Shown piece after piece: positions 43,818 through 52,849 of a stretch of 64,000 nucleotides of DNA (positions are counted from its first letter, which is position 1; every line of letters starts with the position of its first letter). Both the position numbers and the translations under genes were made by a program. The DNA lies in NCBI RefSeq assembly GCF_026339875.1, contig NZ_JAPEPZ010000002.1:806001-870000 (forward strand). The letters are read 5' to 3'. Below the pieces are notes generated by a model. That model saw only the letters and a list, made by a program, of their open reading frames with translations. It had not been told where the DNA came from and did no database searches. This DNA comes from Streptomyces sp. NBC_01571. Lineage in GTDB: Bacteria; Actinomycetota; Actinomycetes; Streptomycetales; Streptomycetaceae.

Positions 43818-46049
43818 TTACTTGGCGGCGCAGTCGTAGAGCACGCTGGCTCCCCCGAATCCCATCACACCTCCGCTGCCCGACTCGGAGGATGTGCCGC
43901 CGTAGGACGACGCCGGCACCTTCGTGCAGTTGTCGGCGATCCAGTCGGAGCGCTGCTTGGCGTATCCGCCGGACATCCCGCCCGACCCGCCGCCGTTGGT
44001 GCCGGACCCCAGGATGTAGCGCAGTTCGCCGTTCTTGGCCCACTCTTTCAGCTGGGCCACCGACGGCGCGTTGTCGCTGTTCGTGAAGCCGCCCATGCCG
44101 ATGACGTTCTCGTCGCTGCCCAGGATGAAGGGGCTGGCGGACAGGGCGCCACCCTCGACCGCGAGCTTGATGCGTGCGTCGGGTGCGTGCTTGACGGCGT
44201 ACTGGAGGATCTTGCGCTGGTCAGCGGTGAGTTCCCCACCGCCGCCGGGACCGCCGCGCCCGCCCGGGGTACCTCCCGAGCCGGCACCAGGCATGCCGCC
44301 CGCTCCCGCCGTGGGCATGTCGGAAGGCATCCCGGACGGCATTCCGCCGGACGAGGGTGCACCGGATCCGCTCGAGGACCCGCCGGCGCCGGGGAGGCCC
44401 GGCATGTTCGACGGCATCCCGGACGGCATGCCCGACGGCATGCCTCCGCCGTTCGGACCTTGCCGGGGCATGCCACCGCCTCCGCCGAAGCCCATCGTCG
44501 TCGGGCCGGCCGTCGGGTTGGAGCCGCCCATACTGGTGGAACCGGGCACGCTCACCGCCCAGGCCCCGGGAGCCACCAGGACCGACGCCACCGCCGCGCC
44601 CACGGCAACTGTCAGCAACCGGGCGTTCCGTCGTGCCAGCACCAGCAGGACGACGGCGGCACCTCCCACGAGCAGGACCGGCCACACCAGCCAGCCGTTC
44701 CAGTCGGGTACACGACGGACCAGCACCAGCGCCCAGACCACGCTCGCCACGACCCCAGCCGCACCGGCCAGTGGAGCCCAGCTGAAGCCCGCATGGTGCA
44801 CACGGACCAGGCCGGCTGTCAGCCCGCCGCACAAGGCGGCGATGGCCGGGGCGAGCTGGGTGGTGTAGTAGGGGTGGAAGATGCCCTTCTGAGTCGAGTA
44901 CACGGCCGCGCAGACCACCAGCCAGGTTCCCCACAGCAGCCAGCCGGAGGCCGGCAGCAGGGCCGAGGCCGGCAGCTTCCCGTGGCGGTGCAGCACCGCC
45001 ACGACGACCGCGACGGCCAGAGCCAGCCCGCAGAGGGGCAGCAGCCAGCTGATCTGACCGCCCACCTGCGCGTCGAACATCCGGGTCAGGCCGGACTCAC
45101 CGCCGAACCCGCCGGCGAACCCGCCGCCGCCTCCGCCTCCCATTCCCTGGGGTGCTCCGTCACTGGAGCCGAAGACCCGCCCGAGCCCGTTGTAGCCGAT
45201 CACGAGGTCCCAGGCCGAGCCGTCCGTGCTGCCTCCGATGTAGGGGCGGTCGCCCGTCCACAGGGCGACCATGGCGACCCACCACAGGGAGGACGCCGCC
45301 AGGATGGCTCCCGCGCCCAGCAGACGCCCCACTCGCGGAATCCAGGGGCCGCTTGCTCCCACGACCCAGGCGAGAGCGAACGCGGGGATGACCATCCAGG
45401 CGGCGAGCATTTTGGTGAGGAATCCGCACCCGATCAGGAAGCCGCTCGCGCACAGCCAGCAGGTCGCGGACCTGCCCTCGGCCTGCAGCGCGCGGGTGAG
45501 CGCGTACGCCGCCGACACCAGTAGCAGGACCAGCAGTGTGTCCGGGTTGTTGTCCCGGTTGATGGCCACGGTGATGGGCGTCAGGGTGAGCACCAGAGCC
45601 GCGATCAGCGCCGCCCCCTCCCCCGCCCAGCGGCGCACGGTGCGGTGCAGCACCAGCACCCCGGCCACACCTTCGAGTACCTGCGGCAGGATCAGCGCCC
45701 AGCCGTGCATCCCGAAGATCTTGCTGCTGATCACCTGCGGCCACAGTGCGGCCGGGGGCTTGTCGACCGTGATCACGCCCGCCGGGTCGAAGGAGCCGAA
45801 GAGGAAGTTCGTCCAGTTCCTCCCCATCGACTTCACTGCCGCCGAGTAGTAACTGTTGGCCCACCCCAGGGAGCCCAGTGCCCAGCCGTACAGGACGGCC
45901 GCGAGCACGAGGACGGCGCCGAGCGCCACGGGTGCCGCCCAGGCGGGCAGCGAGCGGACGGACGTACCCGTGTGCCCCCCGTCGTTTGCCGATGCCGCCG
46001 GTGCGGGCCTGATGTGCGCGGAGTTGCTCATGTCGGGAATCGCTCTCAT
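43818..46049 (-). CDS. GT39/ArnT-type membrane glycosyltransferase with Gly/Met/Pro-rich C-terminal region
   Basis: A protein of 743 residues. The catalytic first loop has NSYYSAAVKSMG and VITVDKPPAALW, with the Asp typical of PMT/ArnT-like enzymes. About twelve hydrophobic segments follow (for example VLEGVAGVLVLHRTV, LLLVSAAYALTRAL, WLLPLCGLALAVAVVVAVL). After residue ~550 comes a low-complexity GMPSGMPS-like tract, then a soluble end domain (AVEGGALSASPFILGSDENVIGMGGF, ELRYILGSG). Such proteins transfer a sugar from a polyprenyl-phosphate donor at the outer face. The upstream GT2 probably makes that donor. The ATG overlaps the GT2 stop (TGATG). Confidence 0.87.
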   Translation of the reverse strand: MRAIPDMSNSAHIRPAPAASANDGGHTGTSVRSLPAWAAPVALGAVLVLAAVLYGWALGSLGWANSYYSAAVKSMGRNWTNFLFGSFDPAGVITVDKPPAALWPQVISSKIFGMHGWALILPQVLEGVAGVLVLHRTVRRWAGEGAALIAALVLTLTPITVAINRDNNPDTLLVLLLVSAAYALTRALQAEGRSATCWLCASGFLIGCGFLTKMLAAWMVIPAFALAWVVGASGPWIPRVGRLLGAGAILAASSLWWVAMVALWTGDRPYIGGSTDGSAWDLVIGYNGLGRVFGSSDGAPQGMGGGGGGGFAGGFGGESGLTRMFDAQVGGQISWLLPLCGLALAVAVVVAVLHRHGKLPASALLPASGWLLWGTWLVVCAAVYSTQKGIFHPYYTTQLAPAIAALCGGLTAGLVRVHHAGFSWAPLAGAAGVVASVVWALVLVRRVPDWNGWLVWPVLLVGGAAVVLLVLARRNARLLTVAVGAAVASVLVAPGAWAVSVPGSTSMGGSNPTAGPTTMGFGGGGGMPRQGPNGGGMPSGMPSGMPSNMPGLPGAGGSSSGSGAPSSGGMPSGMPSDMPTAGAGGMPGAGSGGTPGGRGGPGGGGELTADQRKILQYAVKHAPDARIKLAVEGGALSASPFILGSDENVIGMGGFTNSDNAPSVAQLKEWAKNGELRYILGSGTNGGGSGGMSGGYAKQRSDWIADNCTKVPASSYGGTSSESGSGGVMGFGGASVLYDCAAK
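44240..44480 (-). repeat. Degenerate short repeats encoding a Gly/Met/Pro/Ser-rich tract
   Basis: Multiple 12-bp-like units in the GT39 gene encode GMPS and GMPG variants (GMPSGMPSGMPSNMPG, GGMPSGMPSDMP). It is a coding repeat of the kind that varies in copy number, not a CRISPR or DNA-level element. Confidence 0.8.
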
Positions 46050-47338
46050 CAACGGGTACGGCTGCGGGGGTCGGCGAAGACGGCCAGCCGCAGCACGGCG
46101 AAGCGCACGCAGGTGACCGCGGCGGAGGCCGTGGCGAGGACCGCGGTCTCGGCGGACGGTGAGGCACCGGGATCGAGCCACTTGAACCACAGCACCGCCG
46201 CGGACGTGACCAGATAGCCGAGGACGAACAAACCCCCAGCGCCGAGGTGCGCACGTGCGGGCGCAGTGGTGGAGTGCCGGAAGGTGAGGCGGCGGTTCGC
46301 CTCGGTGTTGAGGACCGTGAGGCCGAACAGCGAGATCAGGTTGGCGACGGCCGGAGACCACCAGTCGCGCAGCAACCAGTACAGCAAGGCCTGTCCGGCC
46401 GTTGAGACGACACCGATCGCGAGGAAACAGCCGACCTCCCACGACAGCACACCGCGTCCGGTGGAGGGGGCAAGGACGGCGTCGGGGTGTTCGGCGGCCG
46501 GCTCGGGGCGCGGCCGCACCTCGACCCGGGCCTCGCCGGACGCCTTGAGCCGCGCCATGCGCCACAGGCCCCGCAGGTCTTCCTTGGCGGTGCGCGCCAC
46601 ATCCACCCGGGTGTCGACGTCCTCGACCCAGTCGACCGGGACCTCATGAATCCGCAGTCCGTTGTGCTCGGCGAGCAGGAGCATTTCGGTGTCGAAAAAC
46701 CATGCGTCGTCCCGGGTCACCTTCAGCAGCGGCCGGAGTACCTCCGTACGGGCTGCCTTGAATCCGCACTGGGCGTCGCTGAAGCGGACTCCGTGGGTGA
46801 GCCGGATGATGCCGTTGTAGCAGCGGGAGATGAACTCGCGGCGCGGCCCGCGCACCGTGCGTGCGCCCGGAGCAAGCCGGGAGCCGATCGCGATGTCCGA
46901 GTGGCCGCTGGCCAGGGGCGCGATCAGCGGGAGCAGTCCGTCGAGGCCGGTGGAGAGGTCCACGTCCATGTACGCCACGATGTCCGCGTCACTGGCGCCC
47001 CAGACGGTGCGCAGGGCCAGCCCGCGCCCCTTCCGGTCCAGGTGGACGACGCCTACCCCGGGCAGTTCGTCGGCGAGGCGGCGGGCGGTGGCGAGGGTGT
47101 CGTCGGTGCTGGCGTTGTCGGCGACCGTGATCCGCCAGGGGAAGGGGAACCCCTCGGACAGCCGCGCGTGAAGGGTGCGCAGGCACCCGGGGAGGGCGCG
47201 TTCCTCGTTGTAGACCGGTACGACGATGTCCACCGTAGCGGTGTCGGCGTCTGGGAGAAGGACCCGGTCGACGGGCTGGAATGAGGCCGGCCGCTCCGTG
47301 CGGGCTGCGATTTCGGCAAGGTGGGGGGTGGGGGTCAT
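46049..47338 (-). CDS. GT2 polyprenyl-phosphate glycosyltransferase with C-terminal GtrA domain
   Basis: A protein of 429 residues. The GT-A domain is DPMS-like: VDIVVPVYNEERALPGCL, ITVADNASTDDT, DADIVAYMDVDLSTGLDGL (DxD-type), GSRLAPGA, FSDAQCGFKAARTEVL and WFFDTEMLLLAE. From about residue 290 there is a four-helix GtrA domain (VGCFLAIGVVSTAGQALLYWLL, ANLISLFGLTVLNTEANRRLTF). It would charge a lipid carrier with a sugar and the GtrA part would help flip it. ATG 47338 was preferred to 47353 because GAGGAAG precedes it. It is the first gene of the GT2-GT39-regulator-kinase operon. Confidence 0.9.
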   Translation of the reverse strand: MTPTPHLAEIAARTERPASFQPVDRVLLPDADTATVDIVVPVYNEERALPGCLRTLHARLSEGFPFPWRITVADNASTDDTLATARRLADELPGVGVVHLDRKGRGLALRTVWGASDADIVAYMDVDLSTGLDGLLPLIAPLASGHSDIAIGSRLAPGARTVRGPRREFISRCYNGIIRLTHGVRFSDAQCGFKAARTEVLRPLLKVTRDDAWFFDTEMLLLAEHNGLRIHEVPVDWVEDVDTRVDVARTAKEDLRGLWRMARLKASGEARVEVRPRPEPAAEHPDAVLAPSTGRGVLSWEVGCFLAIGVVSTAGQALLYWLLRDWWSPAVANLISLFGLTVLNTEANRRLTFRHSTTAPARAHLGAGGLFVLGYLVTSAAVLWFKWLDPGASPSAETAVLATASAAVTCVRFAVLRLAVFADPRSRTR

Positions 47339-47494
47339 GGCTTCCTCAGGCATGAGGGGACGGCAGACTGCGGCTCATAGGCCCTGATCCAGGGCTGCGG
47401 CCTCACTGTCGCCGCCCCGCCTGTGGGTGCGGCGGGAGGATGCCGAGAACTGACAGAGAGTCAGATCAGTTGCCGAAACCCGTGCCGATCTCAA

Positions 47495-48035
47495 GCCGCT
47501 GGTCTTCGGTAGCTCGATCTTCGTCAGCGGCTCACTGACTACGACGACCGAGGGGGAACTTCCCCCGCCTCCCCGAGGAAGCGGACGGCCTCGCCCTCAT
47601 GGACGACATGCGGGCCCAGGCGGTTCGACGCCGAGATGCTGGACGCCGATGTCGTCGAGGCCGACCTGACCGACCCCGTCAAGACCGTTACCGCCAGCGC
47701 GGGTACGGTGCACGGGGCGAAGACCGTGATCATCGCGACCGGCTCCGGCTCCCGCAAGCTCGGCCTGCCCAAGGAGGACACCCTCTCCGGGCGCGGCGTG
47801 TCCTGGGGCACGACCTGCGACGGCTTCTTCTTCCGCGACCGCGACATCGTGGTCGTCGGCCGCGGCGACACCGCCATGGAAGAGGCCACCTTCCTCACCC
47901 TCCCCCAAGGCCTCGGCCTCACTCGAGCAGAGGGCGCCCCCTTGCCCGCTCGGTCACCGTCGTACACCGCCGCTCCACCCTGCCCGATGCGTGGCGGAGC
48001 CCACAGCCCCGCTACCCGCCTGTCCGGATTCGGGT
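47495..48035 (+). pseudogene. Thioredoxin reductase (trxB-like) fragment, degenerate
   Basis: The 5' part ([19 protein letters not shown]) and MDDMRAQA are in one or two frames. [47 protein letters not shown] and [18 protein letters not shown] are in another. The active site, normally CATC, reads GTTC, and the second nucleotide motif GGGDT is GRGDT. The sequence beyond TFLTLPQG does not match. Frameshifts, loss of the active cysteine and missing ends show decay. Confidence 0.78.
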
Positions 48036-48141
48036 GACTCATGGCCGGACCGAGGGAGCGCCGGACGGCGGGTGGTTGGCAGTGTGGAAGACGGACGCAC
48101 CGTCCATTCGCAACACACCGATATCGGAAGGAGCAGAGTTC

Positions 48142-48780
48142 ATGAGCGAGATCATCGCGGGGGTAGAGATTCCTGAAACGGTGGCGGTCGCCGAGGCCAC
48201 CCGCCTCATGGAGGAGATGACCAGCCCCCTCATCTACCACCACTCCCGGCGCGTCTTCGTCTTCGGCGCCATGCATGCTCACAGGCTCGGCCTGGAGCCC
48301 GACCGGGAGCTTCTCTACCTGTCCGCCATGTTTCACGACACCGGCCTCTTGACGCCGTTTTCAGACGATGAGCAGCGCTTCGAGGTCGATGGAGCCGACC
48401 ATGCACGCAAGTTCATGCTCGACCGCGGTTTCCCGGCCAGGGCCGCCGACGTGGTGTGGACGGCGATCGCGCTGCACACCACCCCGGGAATTCCCGGGCG
48501 GATGGGCCCGGAGATCGCCATCACGAATCTGGGGGTCCTGACCGACGTGCTCGGCCTGGGCCTGGATGAGCTGGATCGCAGCCAGGTGGACGAGATCACT
48601 GCCGTCCATCCGCGGGGTGACTTCAAGAACGAGTTTTTGCAGGCCTTCGTCGAGGGACTCAAGCACCGCCCGGAGACCACGAACGGAACCGTGAATTCGG
48701 ATGTGCTGGAGCATTTCATTCCCGACTTCCAGCGCACAACCACGGTCGAGCGCATCATGGGCGCCCCCTGGCAGAGCTGA
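48142..48780 (+). CDS. HD-domain phosphohydrolase-like protein
   Basis: A protein of 212 residues. The HD metal motif is visible as YHHSRRVFVFG, LLYLSAMFHDTGLL (H..HD) and VVWTAIALHTTPG (later His), as in small cyanamide-hydratase-like or nucleotide-type HD proteins. AAGGAG precedes ATG 48142. The MFS gene begins 26 bases after the stop, so the two form an operon. The combination resembles pairs in which an HD hydrolase degrades a compound and the transporter exports or imports it. The substrate is not known. Confidence 0.82.
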   Translation: MSEIIAGVEIPETVAVAEATRLMEEMTSPLIYHHSRRVFVFGAMHAHRLGLEPDRELLYLSAMFHDTGLLTPFSDDEQRFEVDGADHARKFMLDRGFPARAADVVWTAIALHTTPGIPGRMGPEIAITNLGVLTDVLGLGLDELDRSQVDEITAVHPRGDFKNEFLQAFVEGLKHRPETTNGTVNSDVLEHFIPDFQRTTTVERIMGAPWQS

Positions 48781-48805
48781 TAAAGGCGCGATAAAAGGCA
48801 ACGTG

Positions 48806-50083
48806 ATGAAACGTGTGAGTGGCCGTCGCGACGGGCGTCGTCTCGGGCGAGGTGCGGCCTTCGCTGTGCTGGCCTGCGCCAATGTGGTGATGATGGCCAC
48901 GGCAAGCGCACCGTCACCGATCTACCCGCTGTACCGGGAACGTTGGGGCCTGTCGGTCACGATGCTGACAGTGATCTTCGCCGTGTATGCCGGGGCTCTG
49001 CTCGGCGCCCTGCTGCTGGTCGGATCGCTGAGCGACCAGCTGGGTCGCCGCCCGGTGCTGGTCGCCGCCCTTCTGGTGGCGGCGACCAGCACGGCGATCT
49101 TCTGGACGGCCGACGGCATCGTCTCCCTCCTGATCGCCCGAGTGGTGCAGGGCATCGCCACGGGGACGGCCACGGGCGCTATTGCCGCCGGACTGGTCGA
49201 GCTCTCACCCAAGAAACGTCCGCATCTGGGGCCCACGACGACAGCGGTGGGCACAAGTATCGGCATGGCCACCGGTGCCGGAGTGGTGGGGCTGCTGGTT
49301 CAGTCGACCTCACGCCCCGACGCGTATGTCTTTCCCGTCCTGACGCTGACCTTCGTCGTTCTGGCCGCGGTCGTCCTCACGATGCCTGAGACACTCGTCC
49401 CGCGAGCGGTGAGACTGGCGTCGTTGCGCCCCAGAGTCCGGGTTCCTCGGGAAGCCCGGCCGGAGTTCTTCGCCTCCGTTCCCGCCCTCGTCGCGGGGTG
49501 GTCCGTCACGGGTCTGTTCCTCGCGCTCACTCCGTCCCTGGTGAGCAATGTCCTGCATGTGCGGTCCGGCGCCGCGGGCGGGCTCAGCATCGCGGCGCTG
49601 TTTGTGGCCAACAGCGTGGGCGGGTTGTGGTCCGTTCGGCATGCGGCTCGGCTCGCCACCTTGCTGGGGGCGGTTCTCCTGACCCTGGGTGCGTCCGGGC
49701 TGGCGGTGGCCATCGCTGTCGCATCGCCGGCCGTGTACGTGGGCGGATCGGTCGTCGCGGGGCTGGGCGTCGGCCTGACGTTCAACGGCAACCTCCGCGC
49801 CATCAGCGCGGTCACCACCGTGAAGTCGCGGTCGGAGGTCTTCTCGGCCGTCTACGTGATCAGCTATGCGGCGTTGAGTCTTCCGGCCCTCGCGGCCGGC
49901 CTCGCGGCGCCCTCATGGGGGCTGGAGACTACGGGCTATCTGTACGTCGGCTTCGTCGGGGCGCTGTCCTTGGGTGCGGCCCTGCGCGCCGGACGATCAC
50001 ATGCTCACAGTCACAGGCCCACCGGCGATCCGATAGGCACAGGCCGGGAAAGCGGCCCTCGCGTCGAGCGGTCCCGCTGCTGA
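48806..50083 (+). CDS. MFS transporter
   Basis: A protein of 425 residues with twelve predicted membrane segments. The family signature GSLSDQLGRRPVLVAALLV follows TM2, RVVQGIATGTATGAIAAGLVE marks TM4, and RSEVFSAVYVISYAALSLPAL lies in the second half. It belongs to the small-molecule efflux branch of the major facilitators, with the substrate not identifiable. ATG 48806 is preceded by AAAAGG. It is the second gene of the HD-MFS operon. Confidence 0.86.
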   Translation: MKRVSGRRDGRRLGRGAAFAVLACANVVMMATASAPSPIYPLYRERWGLSVTMLTVIFAVYAGALLGALLLVGSLSDQLGRRPVLVAALLVAATSTAIFWTADGIVSLLIARVVQGIATGTATGAIAAGLVELSPKKRPHLGPTTTAVGTSIGMATGAGVVGLLVQSTSRPDAYVFPVLTLTFVVLAAVVLTMPETLVPRAVRLASLRPRVRVPREARPEFFASVPALVAGWSVTGLFLALTPSLVSNVLHVRSGAAGGLSIAALFVANSVGGLWSVRHAARLATLLGAVLLTLGASGLAVAIAVASPAVYVGGSVVAGLGVGLTFNGNLRAISAVTTVKSRSEVFSAVYVISYAALSLPALAAGLAAPSWGLETTGYLYVGFVGALSLGAALRAGRSHAHSHRPTGDPIGTGRESGPRVERSRC

Positions 50084-50246
50084 GCGCGCCGCACGCCCTA
50101 CGCGACAGCGTCCCCGAGGCAGCTTGATCAGGACTTGCGGCTGTCGTGTCGGAGCGGGTCGGCTCGCTTGTGCGGAGCTGTCTTCGAAGATCCTGAGATC
50201 GAAATAGCTACGCTGCATCCGCAAGCTGGAGGAGGTTGCGATCTGT

Positions 50247-51131
50247 ATGGGTGACGGGCCCGGACGGTGTGAGCAGGAGGACCCGCTCGGAGCCGAATGG
50301 GAGAGGCACCGGCCCGCGGTCTTCGGCGTGGCGTACCGGCTGCTGGGGACTGTGGCTGATGCCGAGGATGTCACCCAGGACGTGTGGCTGCGGGCGGCCG
50401 GAGCGGATCTGCAGGACATCGGTGATCTGCGGGCCTGGCTGGTGACGGTGGCTGCGCGACGGTCGTACGACATTCTCAAGAGCGCCCGCTTCCGCCGGGA
50501 GACCTATGTCGGGCCGTGGCTGCCGGAGCCGCTGCTGACAGGGCCGGACGCGTCGCAGCCGGTACTCGTCGACGAGTCCGTCAGCTCGGCGATGCTCCTG
50601 ATCATGGAAGAGCTGAGCCCGCCTGAGCGGGTGGCCTTCGTCCTGCACGATGTCTTCGGCCTTGAGTTCGGCCGGATCGCCGAAGTGCTGGCCGTCTCCG
50701 TGCCGGCTGCCCGGCAGCTTGCCTCGCGGGCACGACGGCGGGTGGCCAAGGCGAAGCAGTCCACGCCGCAGGCGTCGAAGGCGGAGCGCGAACGCGTCCT
50801 CACGGTCTTCCGCGCCGCCTACGAGGCCGGGGACCTGGCCGGCCTGGTCAGGCTCCTCCACCCAGACGCCGTTTACGTCACCGACGGCGGCGGCAAGGTC
50901 TTGGCGGCACGCAAGCTCGTTCACGGCGGCGAGCGCGTCGCCGGGGTCATGGTGCGTACGGGGCGCCAGTGGCATCCGGACCACATCGATTTCGCCGAGG
51001 TCGGCGGCGAGCTCGCACTCGTGTTCCACCGGGAAGGCCGGGTCTACTCCGTCGACACGGTCCAGATCACAGGCGGTCTGATCACCGCGTACCGCAGGGT
51101 CCTCAATCCCGACAAACTCGTGCGCGTCTGA
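50247..51131 (+). CDS. ECF41-type sigma factor (SigJ-like)
   Basis: A protein of 294 residues. Sigma region 2 (HRPAVFGVAYRLLGTVADAEDVTQDVWLRAA) and region 4 (LSPPERVAFVLHDVFGLEFGRIAEVLAVSVPAARQLASRARRRV) are joined by a linker with WLPEP, an ECF41 hallmark. The C-terminal SnoaL-like extension carries DGGGK and ends with NPDKL, the other two ECF41 motifs. In this group the C-terminal domain, not an anti-sigma protein, controls activity. GGAGGAGG lies about eleven bases before the ATG. The oxidoreductase, cupin and CMD-type genes downstream match the usual ECF41 context. Confidence 0.92.
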   Translation: MGDGPGRCEQEDPLGAEWERHRPAVFGVAYRLLGTVADAEDVTQDVWLRAAGADLQDIGDLRAWLVTVAARRSYDILKSARFRRETYVGPWLPEPLLTGPDASQPVLVDESVSSAMLLIMEELSPPERVAFVLHDVFGLEFGRIAEVLAVSVPAARQLASRARRRVAKAKQSTPQASKAERERVLTVFRAAYEAGDLAGLVRLLHPDAVYVTDGGGKVLAARKLVHGGERVAGVMVRTGRQWHPDHIDFAEVGGELALVFHREGRVYSVDTVQITGGLITAYRRVLNPDKLVRV

Positions 51132-51133
51132 GC

Positions 51134-51160
51134 TGTCACACACGTAGGGGCCACCTCGTC
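51134..51160 (+). promoter_or_regulatory. ECF41-type promoter TGTCACA-N16-CGTC
   Basis: TGTCACA at 51134-51140 and CGTC at 51157-51160 are separated by 16 bases. They lie between the ECF41 gene and the oxidoreductase gene. The pair matches the -35/-10 elements known for ECF41 promoters as I recall them. It starts about 150 bases before the next coding region. Confidence 0.65.
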
Positions 51161-51311
51161 TCCCTGGTGAGAACGCACGACGGGTGACGAAGGAAGACGC
51201 CAGAGCAAGTGAGATCGATCATGCGGCACGGCATACATCCACCTGCAGCCGCTATGAGCCCTGCGCGCGAGCGCTGTGCGCTCGGGTCGCCCCTCCATAG
51301 TAAGGACCTGT

Positions 51312-52232
51312 ATGCAAGCCATCACTGTGCGAGACCGTGAGGTCGGTCTTGCCGGGATGTCCCTGACGGACATGCCCTACCCCCATGCGGCCGAGAACGA
51401 CGTCATCGTGCGGGTGCACGCCGCCGGGTTCACCCCTGGCGAGCTGGACTGGCCCGCCACGTGGACCGATCGTGCCGGGCGCGACCGGACGCCGAGCGTG
51501 CCCGGACACGAGCTGTCCGGTGTCGTCGTAGAGCTGGGGTACGGCACCACCGGCCTGAGCGTCGGACAGCGGGTGTTCGGCCTGGCCGACTGGACCCGTA
51601 ACGGCACACTCGCCGAGTACACCGCGGTGGAGGCCCGCAACCTCGCCCCGCTGCCAGTGGACGTCGACCACACCGTGGCCGCCGCGCTGCCGATCTCCGG
51701 GCTGACCGCTTGGCAGGGCCTGTTCGACCACGGCCGCCTCACCACCGGCCAGACCGTCCTGATCCATGGCGCCACGGGCGGCGTCGGCTCGATCGCGGTA
51801 CAGCTCGCCCACGAGGTCGGCGCCCGCGTCATTGGCACCGGCCGGGCCTCCGGGCGGGACAAGGCACTCGCACTCGGCGTCGACACCTTCATCGACCTGC
51901 AGACCGAGAAGCTGGAAGACGCCGGCGAGGCCGACGTCGTGTTCGACGTGATCGGCGGCGACATCCTCGACCGCTCGGCCGCCCTGGTGCGCCCCGGTGG
52001 CACGCTGGTCACCATCGTCATGCCGGCCAAGGTCCACCCCAAGGACGGGCGGGCAATCTTCTTCGTCGTCGAACCCGACCGCGCCCGGCTCACCGATCTC
52101 GCCGCGCGGCTGAGGGACGGCCGGCTCAAGCCGTTCGTCGGTGCTGTGCGGCCGCTTGCCGAAGCGCCCTCCGCCTTCGCCCCCGGCAAGCGCACCCCAG
52201 GCAAGACGATCATCCGCGTCACGGATGGCTGA
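51312..52232 (+). CDS. Quinone-oxidoreductase-like MDR protein, first gene of the ECF41 target operon
   Basis: A protein of 306 residues. Its parts are AGFTPGELDWPATWTDRAG, VPGHELSGVVVELGYG (barrel), LPISGLTAWQGLFDHGRLTTGQ, VLIHGATGGVGSIAVQLAHEVG (Rossmann) and ADVVFDVIGGDILDR. It has no zinc ligands and is probably an NADPH-dependent reductase. AAGGA is seven bases before ATG 51312. It is the oxidoreductase of the ECF41 neighbourhood and is probably transcribed from the promoter at 51134. The decayed copy at 22600-23245 is its close relative. Confidence 0.88.
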   Translation: MQAITVRDREVGLAGMSLTDMPYPHAAENDVIVRVHAAGFTPGELDWPATWTDRAGRDRTPSVPGHELSGVVVELGYGTTGLSVGQRVFGLADWTRNGTLAEYTAVEARNLAPLPVDVDHTVAAALPISGLTAWQGLFDHGRLTTGQTVLIHGATGGVGSIAVQLAHEVGARVIGTGRASGRDKALALGVDTFIDLQTEKLEDAGEADVVFDVIGGDILDRSAALVRPGGTLVTIVMPAKVHPKDGRAIFFVVEPDRARLTDLAARLRDGRLKPFVGAVRPLAEAPSAFAPGKRTPGKTIIRVTDG

Positions 52233-52247
52233 ATAAGGAGACCCCTC

Positions 52248-52730
52248 GTGATCAGAAAACGAATCGCCGCCAGCCTCCTGGCCGTCGCCACGCTGACGGC
52301 GGCCACGGCCTGCTCGACCTCGGCCCAGCCCACCCACGTCAAGGGGACGACCGCAGCCGTGGCATCGCCTGCGGCCATGGCATCGACACGCCCCACCGAA
52401 ACCCTCAAGCCGCTGCTCCAGCAGGCCCTTCCGAATGTGAAGGGCAAGACGTTCACCTCGGTGATCGTCGACTTCCCGCCCAACGCACGCGCGATGTCTC
52501 ACCGGCACGGCCAAGCGTTCGTCTACGCCTACGTCCTGGAAGGCACCGTGCGCAGCCAGCTCGCAGGCAAGCCCGTGAGTACCTACCACCAGGGCGACAA
52601 CTGGGTCGAGACGCCGGGTGCGCACCACCTCCTCACCGAGAACACCAGCCCGACCGAACGGGCCAGGCTCCTGGTCGTCTTCGTCTCCAACACCGGAGAG
52701 AAGCTCAAGATCGACGACCCGGCGTCGTAG
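52248..52730 (+). CDS. Cupin-domain lipoprotein
   Basis: A protein of 160 residues starting with GTG. The N terminus is a lipoprotein signal (KRIAASLLAVATLTAATAC, with Cys22 as the lipidated residue). A single cupin_2 barrel follows, with motif 1 SHRHGQAFVYAYVLEG and motif 2 GDNWVETPGAHHLLTENTS containing the metal histidines. AAGGAG lies seven bases upstream. It begins 16 bases after the oxidoreductase stop, so it is in the same operon. It is likely anchored outside the membrane. Its role is unknown but it accompanies ECF41-type oxidoreductase/CMD genes. Confidence 0.87.
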   Translation: MIRKRIAASLLAVATLTAATACSTSAQPTHVKGTTAAVASPAAMASTRPTETLKPLLQQALPNVKGKTFTSVIVDFPPNARAMSHRHGQAFVYAYVLEGTVRSQLAGKPVSTYHQGDNWVETPGAHHLLTENTSPTERARLLVVFVSNTGEKLKIDDPAS

Positions 52731-52849
52731 GCCGGGGCACGCAGCGGACGGAAACCGCCCCGCCCAACACTCGGCCCCTGCCAAACACACCGGCCAGCCC
52801 ACGCACGCCAAGTGCACGGCGCAGGCCACCCGAACGAATCGAAGGAATC

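Noticed and set aside
44240..44480. CRISPR-like short repeats
   Set aside because: Units are in codon phase, imperfect, without spacers, and encode a Gly/Met/Pro/Ser tract in a real protein.
43803..45524. 573-codon plus-strand frame opposite the GT39 gene
   Set aside because: Composition is low-complexity Arg/Gly/Ala/Pro, and the opposite strand encodes a well-formed membrane glycosyltransferase.
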